Positions 1-9,021 of a stretch of DNA of 26,024 bases are shown piece by piece (the stretch's first letter is position 1; every line of letters starts with the position of its first letter). This stretch comes from an uncultured cyanobacterium (GTDB lineage: Bacteria > Cyanobacteriota > Cyanobacteriia > Cyanobacteriales > Chroococcidiopsidaceae), in assembly GCA_946221495.1 (NCBI GenBank), contig CAMIFA010000059.1, positions 1 to 26,024 of the forward strand. Reading direction: 5' to 3'. The position numbers and the translations under genes were made by a program. The notes beneath the pieces are model-generated. The model made no database searches. It saw only the letters and a program-made list of their open reading frames with translations, and was not told where the DNA came from.

Positions 1-74
1 AGTATCAGTATGCTGAAAAAATCACTACTTACACAAAGAGTGACCTAGAAACTGCAAAGGCAAATATTGAGTAG
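1..74 (+). CDS. 3' end of an upstream gene (partial, unknown product)
   Basis: Frame 3 is open from the window edge to a TAG at 72-74 and encodes a 24-residue hydrophilic tail (YQYAEKITTYTKSDLETAKA, then NIE). The composition (Lys, Glu, Thr, Ala) looks like a genuine helical C-terminus, whereas the other two plus frames hit stops within the first 50 bases. The next open frame begins at a TTG inside this tail, so the two may be translationally coupled. The tail is too short to name a family. Confidence 0.45.
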   Translation, partial: YQYAEKITTYTKSDLETAKANIE

Positions 75-291
75 TTATATAAATGGTACAAGAACTTTTG
101 CAGCATTTTCAGCTATCTTTGGATTGCTTGTATCTAAACAGATATCCCAATGGCTCCCCATTAATTTCATGTCAGTTGGTGAATCTTTAGTTGTAAGTTT
201 GTCTTCTCTATTTAGTGCTTGGCTGTTGATTCGTGTCGGCGAAAAAGTTTCCTGGCTTCATGTCATCAAGCTAGCTCTAGCCCGAAAGTGA
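67..291 (+). CDS. small two-helix membrane protein, unknown
   Basis: This is a 74-residue hydrophobic protein with two probable membrane helices, about residues 10-30 and 38-58, and a short basic end (LALARK). Only a TTG is available as a start after the upstream in-frame stop at 46-48. That TTG overlaps the last 8 bases of the preceding gene's tail, an arrangement consistent with coupled translation. The size and layout resemble small holin-like or accessory membrane proteins, but no motif allows a family assignment. It faces the PrsW-like gene, which converges on it 39 bases away. It could be a chance frame; the overlap and the membrane-like composition are the only support. Confidence 0.4.
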   Translation: MSSYINGTRTFAAFSAIFGLLVSKQISQWLPINFMSVGESLVVSLSSLFSAWLLIRVGEKVSWLHVIKLALARK

Positions 292-330
292 GATGAATAA
301 AACTACCACATAAAAATTTAATCCGTATTG

Positions 331-1305
331 TTACACGCGGCTGGAATTTCGCAGATAGCGATAAATTACCCAAGCTATAATTCCTGGGATTAAATTAAGC
401 AGAAAGCGACTAACTAAAAACAATAAAACATTGGGGTAAAATATCTGGGATAAACTCATAAAATTGAGACTTCTTACTAAAAGGAAAAGCCCAAAAATAG
501 TATTACCTCCTAGTAAGAGAGCAAATACTACTAAACCCTTCTGCCAGTATCGCTGAATAGGTGAAAAACCAGAGATTAACACAATAGCTGGCTGACGCTG
601 TACTTTTCGTAATAAGTTCTCCAGTCGCCAAAACATCCACAGCAGAAACGGAAATAACCCATAGCTAAGGTAACTTAGCGGCGGTGAATAACTCCAGGCA
701 ATTGATAAGATATTTACCAATGCATGACAAATTACACTATTAAGCCAAGCCCTAGCAATAACTCCCCTATATCTACCGAAATTAATTGAGGTATTACTAG
801 CTATTCCTAGTGCATAACCCCAAGGTGCAGCAAATAGGGCATGAACTGGAGTACCAATTAAACGGTCAAAAATTGATGCTGTTGAGTTAATAAAATAAAC
901 ACAGTTTTCCTCAGCAGTAAATCCTAAAGCAGCAGCTATAGTAAACAGAAATACGCTACTAGGGCGGGATAATTTGAAACGCTGATATTCATTCCCAGAT
1001 CGATGCCAGTATTGCAATAAAACAACACTGCCCAATTTACAACCTTCCTCAATAGAACCAACTTCCACCAGTTGACGCAGAGCAACTCCGGCTAGAGACT
1101 GGGTAATTTTATCCCAATCTCCAAATGAGTTAGCCAAATACTCAAATCCCCACTCCAAACCTAAAGCAACTAACCCTGATAATGCCCCAAATACAAAAAA
1201 CAGCAGCAGTCTTGATAGGGGTAGTGTAGGAGAGATGCGGCGATAGTAGTAAGCAAGAAGTAAAAGCGGTGGTACAACTGCCCACAATATCAGTTGTCCA
1301 CCCAC
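331..1305 (-). CDS. PrsW-like intramembrane metalloprotease
   Basis: This multi-pass membrane protein (about 324 residues, 7-8 hydrophobic segments) carries the hallmarks of the PrsW/CAAX-protease superfamily: EEGCK (EExxK) near residue 86, TAEEN near 130-134, and histidines in PVHALFAAPWG (about 155) and CHALVN (about 194). In this superfamily such Glu and His residues bind a catalytic metal within the membrane, and PrsW itself cleaves an anti-sigma factor. The target here is unknown. The open frame can be extended to a TTG at 1324-1326. I prefer the GTG at 1303-1305 because GGAG (1313-1316) sits 7 bases upstream. With this start the gene begins 4 bases after the stop of the methyltransferase, so the two are probably cotranscribed and coupled. 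Family call is fairly sure; substrate is unknown. Confidence 0.8.
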   Translation of the reverse strand: MGGQLILWAVVPPLLLLAYYYRRISPTLPLSRLLLFFVFGALSGLVALGLEWGFEYLANSFGDWDKITQSLAGVALRQLVEVGSIEEGCKLGSVVLLQYWHRSGNEYQRFKLSRPSSVFLFTIAAALGFTAEENCVYFINSTASIFDRLIGTPVHALFAAPWGYALGIASNTSINFGRYRGVIARAWLNSVICHALVNILSIAWSYSPPLSYLSYGLFPFLLWMFWRLENLLRKVQRQPAIVLISGFSPIQRYWQKGLVVFALLLGGNTIFGLFLLVRSLNFMSLSQIFYPNVLLFLVSRFLLNLIPGIIAWVIYRYLRNSSRV

Positions 1306-1309
1306 TGAA

Positions 1310-2221
1310 TTACTCCACTTGAGCAATTACAGTACGATGACGGGGACTATTATAAGTAATTGTCGGAGTTTGGAAGCCAGCTGCAACTAGCGCCTTTTCA
1401 ATGTCTAACGCGAAATACTCATCTAAATACGGCTCGGTGCTTTTGAGTAAAGTCAAAATGTATGGTGGCATCTTGCCATAAATTTCTGATTGCGGATTCA
1501 TGTCCATTAGCGTTAAATATCCACCAGAACGCAGTAACCGCCGCGCTTCACTCAAAATCTGCTGTGTTGCTGACTGAGGTAATTCGTGAAACATCAGAAA
1601 AGCCGAAACTAAATCAAATGAGTTATTTGCTAACCCAGTAGATTCAGCTGCGGCGTGCAGCCAGGTAATTTGAGTATTATGCTTAGAGCGGTAATGGGCG
1701 ACAGCGAGAAAATAAGGTGACAAGTCCAAGCCAGTAATTTTAGCTTGAGGATAAATTTCTTGGAGGGCAAACGTACTCATGCCCACACTACACCCCAAAT
1801 CTAAAATGTCTCGCGGCTGATTATTAATTTTGCTTTTAAGGACTTCGTGGTAACTTTCGCGCAGTTTAGGATCGCCTTGCGCTCCCGCATCAGCCCAAAT
1901 TCCAGCATGAACAGCGTAAGCAGCAACCTCTACTTCTAAAGCAGCTTCCCAGTTAAGATTACCTTGATCGTAGGCGTGGAATGAGCGGCAGTAGTAATCT
2001 GGGTAGACAAGCTGAGGATTCTGCACACTTGCTAGATGGGGTTCCCAATCGTGCGATCGCAGTGTCTCTACTTCCTTTGTCCAAGGTACACCAATTTTCT
2101 CAGCGCGTTTAATCATCATCTGCCGCGCTTGGTGCTTCGCTAAGTTTGCTAAAGGCTTGATAGCAAGCACTGTGTTAACTAAGCGGGAAGCTAATCCAGG
2201 AGTAGTATTTACAGCAATCAT
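1310..2221 (-). CDS. class I SAM-dependent methyltransferase
   Basis: This 303-residue protein has a Rossmann methyltransferase core of the Methyltransf_11/25 type. Motif I is DLGCSVG at residues 141-147, followed by an acidic strand end (ITGLDLSP), a mid motif (FDLVSAFLMFHELP) and a post-motif segment (LLRSGGYLTLMDMNP). An N-terminal extension of about 135 residues is rich in aromatic and charged residues (PDYYCRSFHAYDQGNLNWEA) and probably forms a substrate or partner domain. The substrate cannot be read from the sequence. The start is an ATG without an obvious Shine-Dalgarno sequence. The gene lies immediately upstream of, and probably in one transcript with, the PrsW-like protease gene. 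It could be a lipid, quinone or small-molecule methyltransferase. Confidence 0.85.
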   Translation of the reverse strand: MIAVNTTPGLASRLVNTVLAIKPLANLAKHQARQMMIKRAEKIGVPWTKEVETLRSHDWEPHLASVQNPQLVYPDYYCRSFHAYDQGNLNWEAALEVEVAAYAVHAGIWADAGAQGDPKLRESYHEVLKSKINNQPRDILDLGCSVGMSTFALQEIYPQAKITGLDLSPYFLAVAHYRSKHNTQITWLHAAAESTGLANNSFDLVSAFLMFHELPQSATQQILSEARRLLRSGGYLTLMDMNPQSEIYGKMPPYILTLLKSTEPYLDEYFALDIEKALVAAGFQTPTITYNSPRHRTVIAQVE

Positions 2222-2295
2222 AAACAGGGGCTGGAGGCTAAAGTTTCCCTCATTACCCTACACCTAATGAAGGATCAGAAGCTAGATTTTGCTGA

Positions 2296-3954
2296 TTATT
2301 TAGTAGTTCTAGGTTTGAGTGCTAGTAACATCTCCACTTGACTAGTTAATTTATCTGGGCTGATATTAGTCATGCCAATGCCACGAATAGAATCGAGTAT
2401 GGTGGTAGCTTCCGGTGGAATAACAGTGTTTTGTGCCTGAGCTAAATTGCGAGTTACAGCCACAGTTTTATCCATATCTAGATAAAAGTAGCCACCGTTT
2501 GGCTGCTGTAAAGAGCTAGTAACAGCTTTAAAAGTGTCACTATTAGCAAGCGGTTGACTAGGAGGAGTAGCGATCGCATCAGCTACAGAACCAAGAGCTA
2601 AAAATACTGTATCTTGATCTAGCCAACCATGACTTAATAATGCGCCTTGGAGGGGAACTTGCCATTCAGTTACAGTTTTACCCGCAATATTGCGCGGCGC
2701 GACAGTCACAAAGTTACTTCTAGCAAAGTTATCAAGTTTATTTAGAGTTGCTTCAGCCGTAGTGCGATTACTTGTGTCAATTAGCAAAGCTCCCCCAAAC
2801 CCAACAGCAGCCAAAAGTCCTTGGTTAGACTCAATTGCGGCAAAGCCAAATTCCCCATCCATCCAACCAAAAATATCTTTATCCAGGTCAATATTAACGG
2901 TTCTTAGTTGCTGTCTTAGTGACTCAATTCCTTGTTGCAGTTGAGGATTAGTTTTTGTTTGCTCTGTAAAAGCTGACCAAATAGAGCTAATTCCCGTTCC
3001 TGTAACCAGTGCCAGCGTTTGAGCGGGAAATTGCCCGATAATCTCGCCGGAAGCCGATTTATAGTCTGCCTTAATTGCTTGGGGGTCTAATTTAGCGATT
3101 CCTTTCAGCCGCAACCCCGCATCATCAACCCCAACACCTGCTACTACAGATTTTACCTGCTGCAACTGTGCTAACGTTTGCGGTGGAAGTTGTGCCGCAT
3201 TAGGATTAGCAGCTATTAATTGCTGCACCATACGTGCGTAGTCTGGTAGATAAATTTGAGCGAGTGGGTTTTTAACATCCACACCCCTGCTAAGAGCGCT
3301 GTCTATACCCTCAATACTTGCAAACGAAGGTTCTCCTTTAAATGTGTCAATTGCCTGTTCTACAGCCTTCTGTGCAGGAGCAAGTACCAAATGATCATTT
3401 AAAACAGCACTATAACTTGGTTCTCCGTTACCCGTAGTTTCTGTGATTTTCTGACCTTTATAAGTAATTTCCTGAGTTTTTACATTTTTTTCAGCCTTTA
3501 ACTTATTAGCAAAATTCAAGGCACTAACTTTGTCCTTAATTCCTACTACCATCAGCACATTAGGTTCTGGTGCTGTTTGTGGTGTAGCTTGTGTAGGTTT
3601 GATTGGACTTGACGGCAAAACAGCAAGCATCACACTACCAACCCAAGGCTTTATATCTGTTTGATAATCAATATTCGATTGGGTTAATATTTGCTGATTA
3701 AAATCTTGTAATTGTTTTTCAATTAATTTTTGAGCGTCAAGAGTACCAAATTGCTGTAATTGCGACCAACCTTGAGAATCAGTAGAGATAAAAGTTGCCA
3801 TCAATGCTTCATCTGGTACAACCTTGGCACTAGCTAAAGGACTCGTAGCACCGCCAAAAGCTCCTTTAAAGTAAAAATAGCTAGCCACACCTCCTGCTAC
3901 AACAACAGCAGCACCAACAGCAGGAATGAGAAACTTCGATTTATTTGCAGGCAT
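2296..3954 (-). CDS. DUF3352 domain protein, membrane-anchored
   Basis: This protein of 552 residues has a short basic N-terminus followed by one membrane helix (FLIPAVGAAVVVAGGVASYF) and then a large soluble domain resembling the cyanobacterial DUF3352 family, whose function is unknown. Visible signatures are an early VPDEALMATFIST segment, repeated beta-rich blocks about handling of an IKDK...FANKL unit, and a late GGYFYLDMDK segment. It is probably held on the outer face of the plasma or thylakoid membrane; this is inferred from the single helix. The frame extends to a TTG at 4033-4035. I chose the ATG at 3952-3954 because AAGGAAG lies about 6 bases upstream and because the hydrophobic anchor then starts close to the N-terminus. 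It appears to be a single-gene unit, divergent from the aminopeptidase gene. Confidence 0.8.
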   Translation of the reverse strand: MPANKSKFLIPAVGAAVVVAGGVASYFYFKGAFGGATSPLASAKVVPDEALMATFISTDSQGWSQLQQFGTLDAQKLIEKQLQDFNQQILTQSNIDYQTDIKPWVGSVMLAVLPSSPIKPTQATPQTAPEPNVLMVVGIKDKVSALNFANKLKAEKNVKTQEITYKGQKITETTGNGEPSYSAVLNDHLVLAPAQKAVEQAIDTFKGEPSFASIEGIDSALSRGVDVKNPLAQIYLPDYARMVQQLIAANPNAAQLPPQTLAQLQQVKSVVAGVGVDDAGLRLKGIAKLDPQAIKADYKSASGEIIGQFPAQTLALVTGTGISSIWSAFTEQTKTNPQLQQGIESLRQQLRTVNIDLDKDIFGWMDGEFGFAAIESNQGLLAAVGFGGALLIDTSNRTTAEATLNKLDNFARSNFVTVAPRNIAGKTVTEWQVPLQGALLSHGWLDQDTVFLALGSVADAIATPPSQPLANSDTFKAVTSSLQQPNGGYFYLDMDKTVAVTRNLAQAQNTVIPPEATTILDSIRGIGMTNISPDKLTSQVEMLLALKPRTTK

Positions 3955-4330
3955 CTTTATCTTCCTTTTGACTCTGTTGAAATTGTGATTAACACTTACA
4001 CGGATGTCATGATGTTTTTTTGCTCTAGCACTCAACTTTAATTAGTGAGTCATCAATTCTGAGGCAGTTATAGCAATACTTCAACTTAATTAGTAAAAAT
4101 TTCGTAGCCTGGAAATTAATTTCAAAAAATTAGCGATCGCCTTTCACAGTTATCTACCCTTACTAGCTCAACTAGTTATTTATACTCAAATAAAAATAGA
4201 GAAATTAATTGGACTGTTTCTCAGATATCAGCCTGCATTGGGACGTTAATCTGGAGAAGATACGTTTTTGATGTTGGTGTCAACCTTTTCAGACGATATC
4301 TTTTAGTATTGCAAGGGTCACGAAGAATCA
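3955..4330. other. divergent intergenic region with promoters for both flanking genes (inferred)
   Basis: These 376 bases separate the divergent DUF3352 and aminopeptidase genes, so both promoters should lie here. The region is AT-rich and contains one HIP1 octamer at 4133-4140. A weak sigma-70-like pair, TTGGTG (4274-4279) and TATCTT (4297-4302) with a 17-base spacer, precedes the aminopeptidase start, but the match is poor. The Shine-Dalgarno sequence of the DUF3352 gene lies at its left edge. I see no RNA gene or conserved structure. Confidence 0.4.
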
Positions 4331-6973
4331 ATGTTGCATTTTGATACAGAAAATAACCGTCACAGAGCATTTGAATTACCAGGGGCAAAACCTCACTATA
4401 ATCCTGATCGCCCCGGACAAGTTGAGCATATTTTTCTCGACCTGAGCCTAGATATTCCTAACCAAAGTTATCACGGTACTTGCGCGATCCACCTCAAACC
4501 AATACGTAGCTCAATTGAGCGATTGACCTTGGATGCAGTGAACCTGAATATCCAGTCTGTGCAGATTGATAACACACCGCAAATATTTGACTATGACGGC
4601 GAACAAATACACATTCAACTATCTGCACCAACGCAGATTGGTAAGCAGATAACAATTGCGATCGCCTACTCTGTCGAAAAACCCCAACGCGGTCTTTACT
4701 TCATTACCCCAAATAGACACTACCCCAACAAACCCACCCAAGTTTGGACACAGGGAGAAGACGAAGACTCCCGCTTCTGGTTTCCCTGCTTCGATTACCC
4801 AGGGCAGCTTAATACTTCCGAGATTAAGGTAAGAGTTCCTAAACCCTTAATTGCCGTTTCTAACGGAGAACTAATCTCCACAGCAGAAGACGGCGACGAC
4901 ACAATTTACCACTGGTTTCAGAAAGAAGTTCATCCTACTTACTTAATGACTTTGGCGGTGGGAGACTTCGCCCAAATTGCAGATGAATGGGACGGCATAC
5001 CTGTAACTTACTATGTGGAGAAGGGACGTGAGGAAGATGCTCGCCGCAGCATGGGCAAAACTGGGCGCATGATTGAGTTTTTCAGCGATAAATATGGCTA
5101 TCGTTATCCCTTTCCGAAATACGCCCAAGTCTGCGTTGATGACTTTATCTTTGGCGGGATGGAAAACACCTCTACAACCCTGCTTACAGACCGTTGCTTA
5201 CTAGATGAAAGAGCAGCACTAGATAACCGAGGTACTGAAAGTTTAGTTGCTCACGAACTAGCGCATCAGTGGTTTGGTGATTTAGTTGTAATTAAGCATT
5301 GGTCTCATGCCTGGATTAAAGAAGGCATGGCTTCCTACTCCGAGGTAATGTGGACAGAAGCTGAGTATGGCGTTCAAGACGCTGCTTACTACCGTTTACT
5401 AGAAGCGCGTAACTACCTAGCTGAAGACAGTAGCCGCTATCGTCGCCCGATTGTTACTCACGTTTATCGAGAAGCAATTGAACTGTACGATCGCCACCTC
5501 TATGAAAAAGGATCTTGTGTCTATCACATGATTCGCGCCGAGCTAGGGGAAGATTTGTTTTGGCAGGCAATTCACACTTTCGTGAACGATAATGCTCACA
5601 AAACTGTAGAAACAATTGACTTGCTACGAGCAATTGAAAAAGCTTCTGGACGTAATCTGTTATTTCTATTTGACCAATACGTTTATCGCGGCGGTCATCC
5701 CGATTTCAAAGTAGCTTACTCTTGGGATGGAGATAGTAACTTAGCTAAGGTTACAGTCACTCAAACCCAAGCAAAAGAAGGCAACGGCATTAGTAGTGAA
5801 TTATTTGATTTGAAAATTCCAATTGCTTTTGGTTATCTAGAGACAGGAGACAGTAATCAGGAATTAGAAGCCAGGAGCGGTTCAAAACTCAAAACTCAAA
5901 ACTCAAAACTCAAAACTATTACAGTGCGGATACATGAGCGGGAACAGAGTTTTTACTTTCCTTTAGCGGCAAAACCCCAGTTTGTCAGCTTTGATGCGGG
6001 AAATAACTTTTTAAAGACTGTATCTCTGGAGTATCCACTACCTCAACTAAAAGCACAACTTGAGTTTGATCCTGACCCGATTTCTCGGATTTATGCAGCT
6101 GAAGCTTTAGGAAAAAAAGGCGGCTTAGAGGCAGTGAAAGCTCTCTCAGAGGCACTGCTGCGCGATGACTTTTGGGGTGTGCGGGTAGAAGTAGCGAAAC
6201 AGCTTGCAGAAATTAAACTGAATCAAGCATTTGATGGCTTAGTGGTTGGGTTGAAGGATAAAAATGCTTTAGTACGCCGAGCTGTAGTAGAAGCACTTGC
6301 TAATATTAAGACCCACGACACCTACAAGGCGCTTAAACCCTTTGTTGAAGATGGTGATACCAGTTACTACGTTGAAGCAGCTGCTGTGAGAGCAGTTGGA
6401 GGAATTGCGGCGGCTAACTTGGATGAAAAGCCGAAAGAAGAGAATGTGCTGAAACTGCTGAAATCTGTTCTTAAGGAAAGAGAAGGTTGGAATGAGATAG
6501 TGCGTTCTGGTGCGATCGCTGGTCTTAGCCAGATGAAAACTTCTGATACAGCCCTAAATTTAATTTTGGAATATACCACATTAGGTGTACCGCAAGCTTT
6601 ACGTTTAGCGGCAATTCGCGCACTAGGTACTATTTCTGCTGGTCAAACTCCGGTGAACCTAGAACGAATATTAGAGCGATTAACAGAGTTAGCCAGGGAA
6701 ACTTTCTTTTTAACTCAAGTGTCCGTTGTTGTTGCTTTAGGGCAAATGGAAACCCCAAAGGCGATCGCTATTCTCAACTCTTTAGCTGACCAAACACCAG
6801 ATGGGCGTGTACGTCGCATGGCTGAAGAAGCAATCCAACGAGTCCAAAAAACTGCTGGTAGTGACCAAGCAGTAAAGCAGCTACGGGAAGAACTTGACCA
6901 GCTCAAAAAAGCCAATCAAGAACTCAAAAGCCGTCTAGAAGATTTAGAAGCTAAGTCGGCAACAAGGGAATGA
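4331..6973 (+). CDS. pepN: M1 family zinc aminopeptidase with HEAT repeats
   Basis: This 880-residue protein is an M1 metallopeptidase that should remove N-terminal residues from peptides in the cytoplasm. Residues 1-200 form the beta-rich N-terminal domain. The exopeptidase motif is GGMEN (from about 275), in place of GAMEN. The zinc site is HELAH at 308-312 with the third ligand Glu at 331 (HExxH-x18-E). A candidate catalytic Tyr is in YEKGSCVYHMIR. From about residue 570 the C-terminus consists of HEAT/PBS-lyase-like helical repeats, ending in a coiled coil at about 848-878. Residues about 504-529 are translated from eleven 7-base tandem repeats that look like an insertion (see the repeat entry). 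A strong terminator follows directly. The symbol is by family; substrate range is unknown. Confidence 0.9.
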   Translation: MLHFDTENNRHRAFELPGAKPHYNPDRPGQVEHIFLDLSLDIPNQSYHGTCAIHLKPIRSSIERLTLDAVNLNIQSVQIDNTPQIFDYDGEQIHIQLSAPTQIGKQITIAIAYSVEKPQRGLYFITPNRHYPNKPTQVWTQGEDEDSRFWFPCFDYPGQLNTSEIKVRVPKPLIAVSNGELISTAEDGDDTIYHWFQKEVHPTYLMTLAVGDFAQIADEWDGIPVTYYVEKGREEDARRSMGKTGRMIEFFSDKYGYRYPFPKYAQVCVDDFIFGGMENTSTTLLTDRCLLDERAALDNRGTESLVAHELAHQWFGDLVVIKHWSHAWIKEGMASYSEVMWTEAEYGVQDAAYYRLLEARNYLAEDSSRYRRPIVTHVYREAIELYDRHLYEKGSCVYHMIRAELGEDLFWQAIHTFVNDNAHKTVETIDLLRAIEKASGRNLLFLFDQYVYRGGHPDFKVAYSWDGDSNLAKVTVTQTQAKEGNGISSELFDLKIPIAFGYLETGDSNQELEARSGSKLKTQNSKLKTITVRIHEREQSFYFPLAAKPQFVSFDAGNNFLKTVSLEYPLPQLKAQLEFDPDPISRIYAAEALGKKGGLEAVKALSEALLRDDFWGVRVEVAKQLAEIKLNQAFDGLVVGLKDKNALVRRAVVEALANIKTHDTYKALKPFVEDGDTSYYVEAAAVRAVGGIAAANLDEKPKEENVLKLLKSVLKEREGWNEIVRSGAIAGLSQMKTSDTALNLILEYTTLGVPQALRLAAIRALGTISAGQTPVNLERILERLTELARETFFLTQVSVVVALGQMETPKAIAILNSLADQTPDGRVRRMAEEAIQRVQKTAGSDQAVKQLREELDQLKKANQELKSRLEDLEAKSATRE
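5840..5916 (+). repeat. heptamer tandem repeat array inside the aminopeptidase gene
   Basis: Seventy-seven bases divide exactly into eleven 7-base units. The first six are related (GAGACAG, GAGACAG, TAATCAG, GAATTAG, AAGCCAG, GAGCGGT), and the last five (5882-5916) are perfect copies of TCAAAAC. This is the short tandemly repeated repetitive sequence type known from cyanobacterial intergenic DNA. Here it is read in frame and encodes a hydrophilic linker rich in Ser, Lys, Gln and Thr. Confidence 0.9.
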
Positions 6974-6976
6974 AAA

Positions 6977-7019
6977 AGGTGCAGAGGATAAGGAGAATAT
7001 TCAAGTTCCTCTGCCTTTT
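6977..7019 (+). terminator. rho-independent terminator after the aminopeptidase gene
   Basis: GCAGAGGA (6981-6988) pairs perfectly with TCCTCTGC (7007-7014) around an 18-base loop, followed by CTTTTCT. It starts a few bases after the aminopeptidase stop codon. It is the clearest factor-independent terminator in the window. Confidence 0.8.
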
Positions 7020-7264
7020 CTATCAGGGTCTAAGCCTGAATCCAACTCAGGTGCGTTGCTATTTTGATTTATTTGTAAGTATTTGTACTTTTATATATTA
7101 TAATTAAGAAAATAAGAATAATTGTTAAGTCTACTCAGACAAAAGATTTACAGGGCTTTTGAAGAATCTATAAGCGTTAGTTGTCAAGAAAAACAGTTAA
7201 CAACTGAATCTTATAAGTTTTCTGATTTGCACGGATTAATAAAGTTTAAGAGGCAAATTAAGGC

Positions 7265-8947
7265 GTGAGTCAGTATCAACTCAGTCAGAATAATCGGTCA
7301 TACAACCCAAAGGCGATCGCTCAACACTACCGCTATCGTCCCTGGCTTGTTTTCTGGCGAGCTTTGAGAATTATTTGGGGATTTATTGGATTTGTTTTTA
7401 GTCTAAAGTCGGATGAATGGCTAGACTTAGTTGAGCAGAACAAGTTAAAACGCGCCGCTCAGTTACGACAGTTATTAACTCGCTTAGGACCAACATTTAT
7501 CAAAGTCGGTCAAGCTCTCTCTACCCGACCAGATTTAATCAGAAAAGATTTTTTAGACGAACTTGTTAAGCTCCAAGACCAGCTGCCACCATTTGATAAC
7601 GCGATCGCCTTTCAAACTATAGAAACTGAGCTGCAACGCCCGATTAAAGATATTTTTAGCGAAATATCATCAGATCCTGTAGCAGCAGCTAGCTTGGGTC
7701 AAGTATATAAAGCGCGCTTGCACAATGGTGAAGAAGTTGCCGTAAAAGTCCAACGCCCTAACTTGCGACCCATTTTAACACTCGACCTTTACTTAATGCG
7801 GTGGGCAGCAGGTTGGTTAGCTCCTTGGCTACCTTTAAATCTTGGTCACGATCTCACTTTGATTGTGGACGAATTTGGTACGAAGTTATTTGAAGAAATT
7901 GATTATCTTAACGAAGGTCGCAACGCCGAGAAATTTGCTACTAACTTTCGCAACGATCCTCATGTCAAAATTCCAGCTATCTACTGGCGGTTTTGTGCAA
8001 CTCGTGTCTTAACTCTAGAGTGGATTGACGGCTTTAAACTCACCGATACCCAAAGCATTAGTGCCGCAGGTCTGGACAAGAATGAATTAATTCAGATTGG
8101 GGTGACGGCAGGTTTACAGCAGCTATTAGAACACGGATTCTTTCATGCTGACCCCCACCCAGGCAACTTGTTTGCGATGCTAGATGGTCGTATGGCATAC
8201 ATTGACTTTGGGATGATGGATCAGCTCGATGTATTGACGAAAGAAACTTTAGTTGATGCAATTGTGGATTTAGTCAATAAAGACTACACCGATTTAGCTT
8301 CTGACTTCGTAAAACTAGGGTTTCTAACTCCAGACACAGATATTCGCCCTATTGTACCTGCTTTAGAAGCTGTATTAGGAAATGCGATCGGTCAAAGCGT
8401 AAGCAGTTTTAACTTTAAGAGTATTACGGATGCCTTCTCGGAATTGATGTATGAATATCCCTTCCGAGTTCCAGCGAAATTTGCGCTAATTATTCGCTCT
8501 CTAGTGACGCAAGAGGGAATTGCCCTAAGTCTTAACCCGAACTTCAAGATTGTCGAGGTGGCATACCCCTATGTAGCGCGGCGGCTATTAACAGGAGAAA
8601 CTCCAGCATTACGACGACGGTTACTAAATGTATTGTTTAAAGATGGTAAATTCCAGTGGCAGCGATTGGAAGACTTGATTGCGATCGCAAGAGCTGATCA
8701 AAACTTTGATCTATTACCCACAGCGCAACTCGGTTTGCAATATCTGCTCTCTGATGAAGGTAAGTTTCTCAGACAGCAACTAGTTTTAGCACTTACAGAA
8801 GACGATCGCCTGCATACCGCAGAAGTGCAACGCATTTGGAACTTGATTAAAGATGAATTAAAGCCCAATCGCTTATTTAACGTGGCGATTGAAGCTCTAA
8901 CAGAGTTATCTAAAGAGCGAACAGCTGCTATCTTAACTCGCAACTAA
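7265..8947 (+). CDS. ABC1/AarF/UbiB family atypical kinase
   Basis: The 560-residue product belongs to the ABC1 (UbiB/ADCK/ABC1K) atypical kinase family. Diagnostic elements are the KxGQ helix motif (KVGQ at residues 80-83), the Ala-rich nucleotide loop AAASLGQV (about 140-147), the invariant lysine in VAVKVQRP (Lys161), the catalytic segment HADPHPGN (about 294-301) and the metal-binding DFG with Asp at 314. Relatives in bacteria, mitochondria and plastids support quinone biosynthesis or lipid and pigment homeostasis; cyanobacteria have several paralogues, and which one this is cannot be decided here. It is probably membrane-associated. The GTG start is the first available, because an in-frame TAA lies directly upstream (7259-7261); AGAGG is about 10 bases upstream. 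It appears to have its own promoter in the 245 bases after the preceding terminator. Confidence 0.9.
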   Translation: MSQYQLSQNNRSYNPKAIAQHYRYRPWLVFWRALRIIWGFIGFVFSLKSDEWLDLVEQNKLKRAAQLRQLLTRLGPTFIKVGQALSTRPDLIRKDFLDELVKLQDQLPPFDNAIAFQTIETELQRPIKDIFSEISSDPVAAASLGQVYKARLHNGEEVAVKVQRPNLRPILTLDLYLMRWAAGWLAPWLPLNLGHDLTLIVDEFGTKLFEEIDYLNEGRNAEKFATNFRNDPHVKIPAIYWRFCATRVLTLEWIDGFKLTDTQSISAAGLDKNELIQIGVTAGLQQLLEHGFFHADPHPGNLFAMLDGRMAYIDFGMMDQLDVLTKETLVDAIVDLVNKDYTDLASDFVKLGFLTPDTDIRPIVPALEAVLGNAIGQSVSSFNFKSITDAFSELMYEYPFRVPAKFALIIRSLVTQEGIALSLNPNFKIVEVAYPYVARRLLTGETPALRRRLLNVLFKDGKFQWQRLEDLIAIARADQNFDLLPTAQLGLQYLLSDEGKFLRQQLVLALTEDDRLHTAEVQRIWNLIKDELKPNRLFNVAIEALTELSKERTAAILTRN

Positions 8948-9021
8948 AAATAGTTTTTAATTATTGAGTGTCAAGTTGTAATTTTTGCTGCCTCTTGCCT
9001 CGACGCTCGAAGACTCGCTAC

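Noticed and set aside
2690..2944. 84-codon plus-strand frame within the DUF3352 gene
   Set aside because: It is antisense to a well-supported gene and has a Ser/Leu-rich composition typical of shadow frames.
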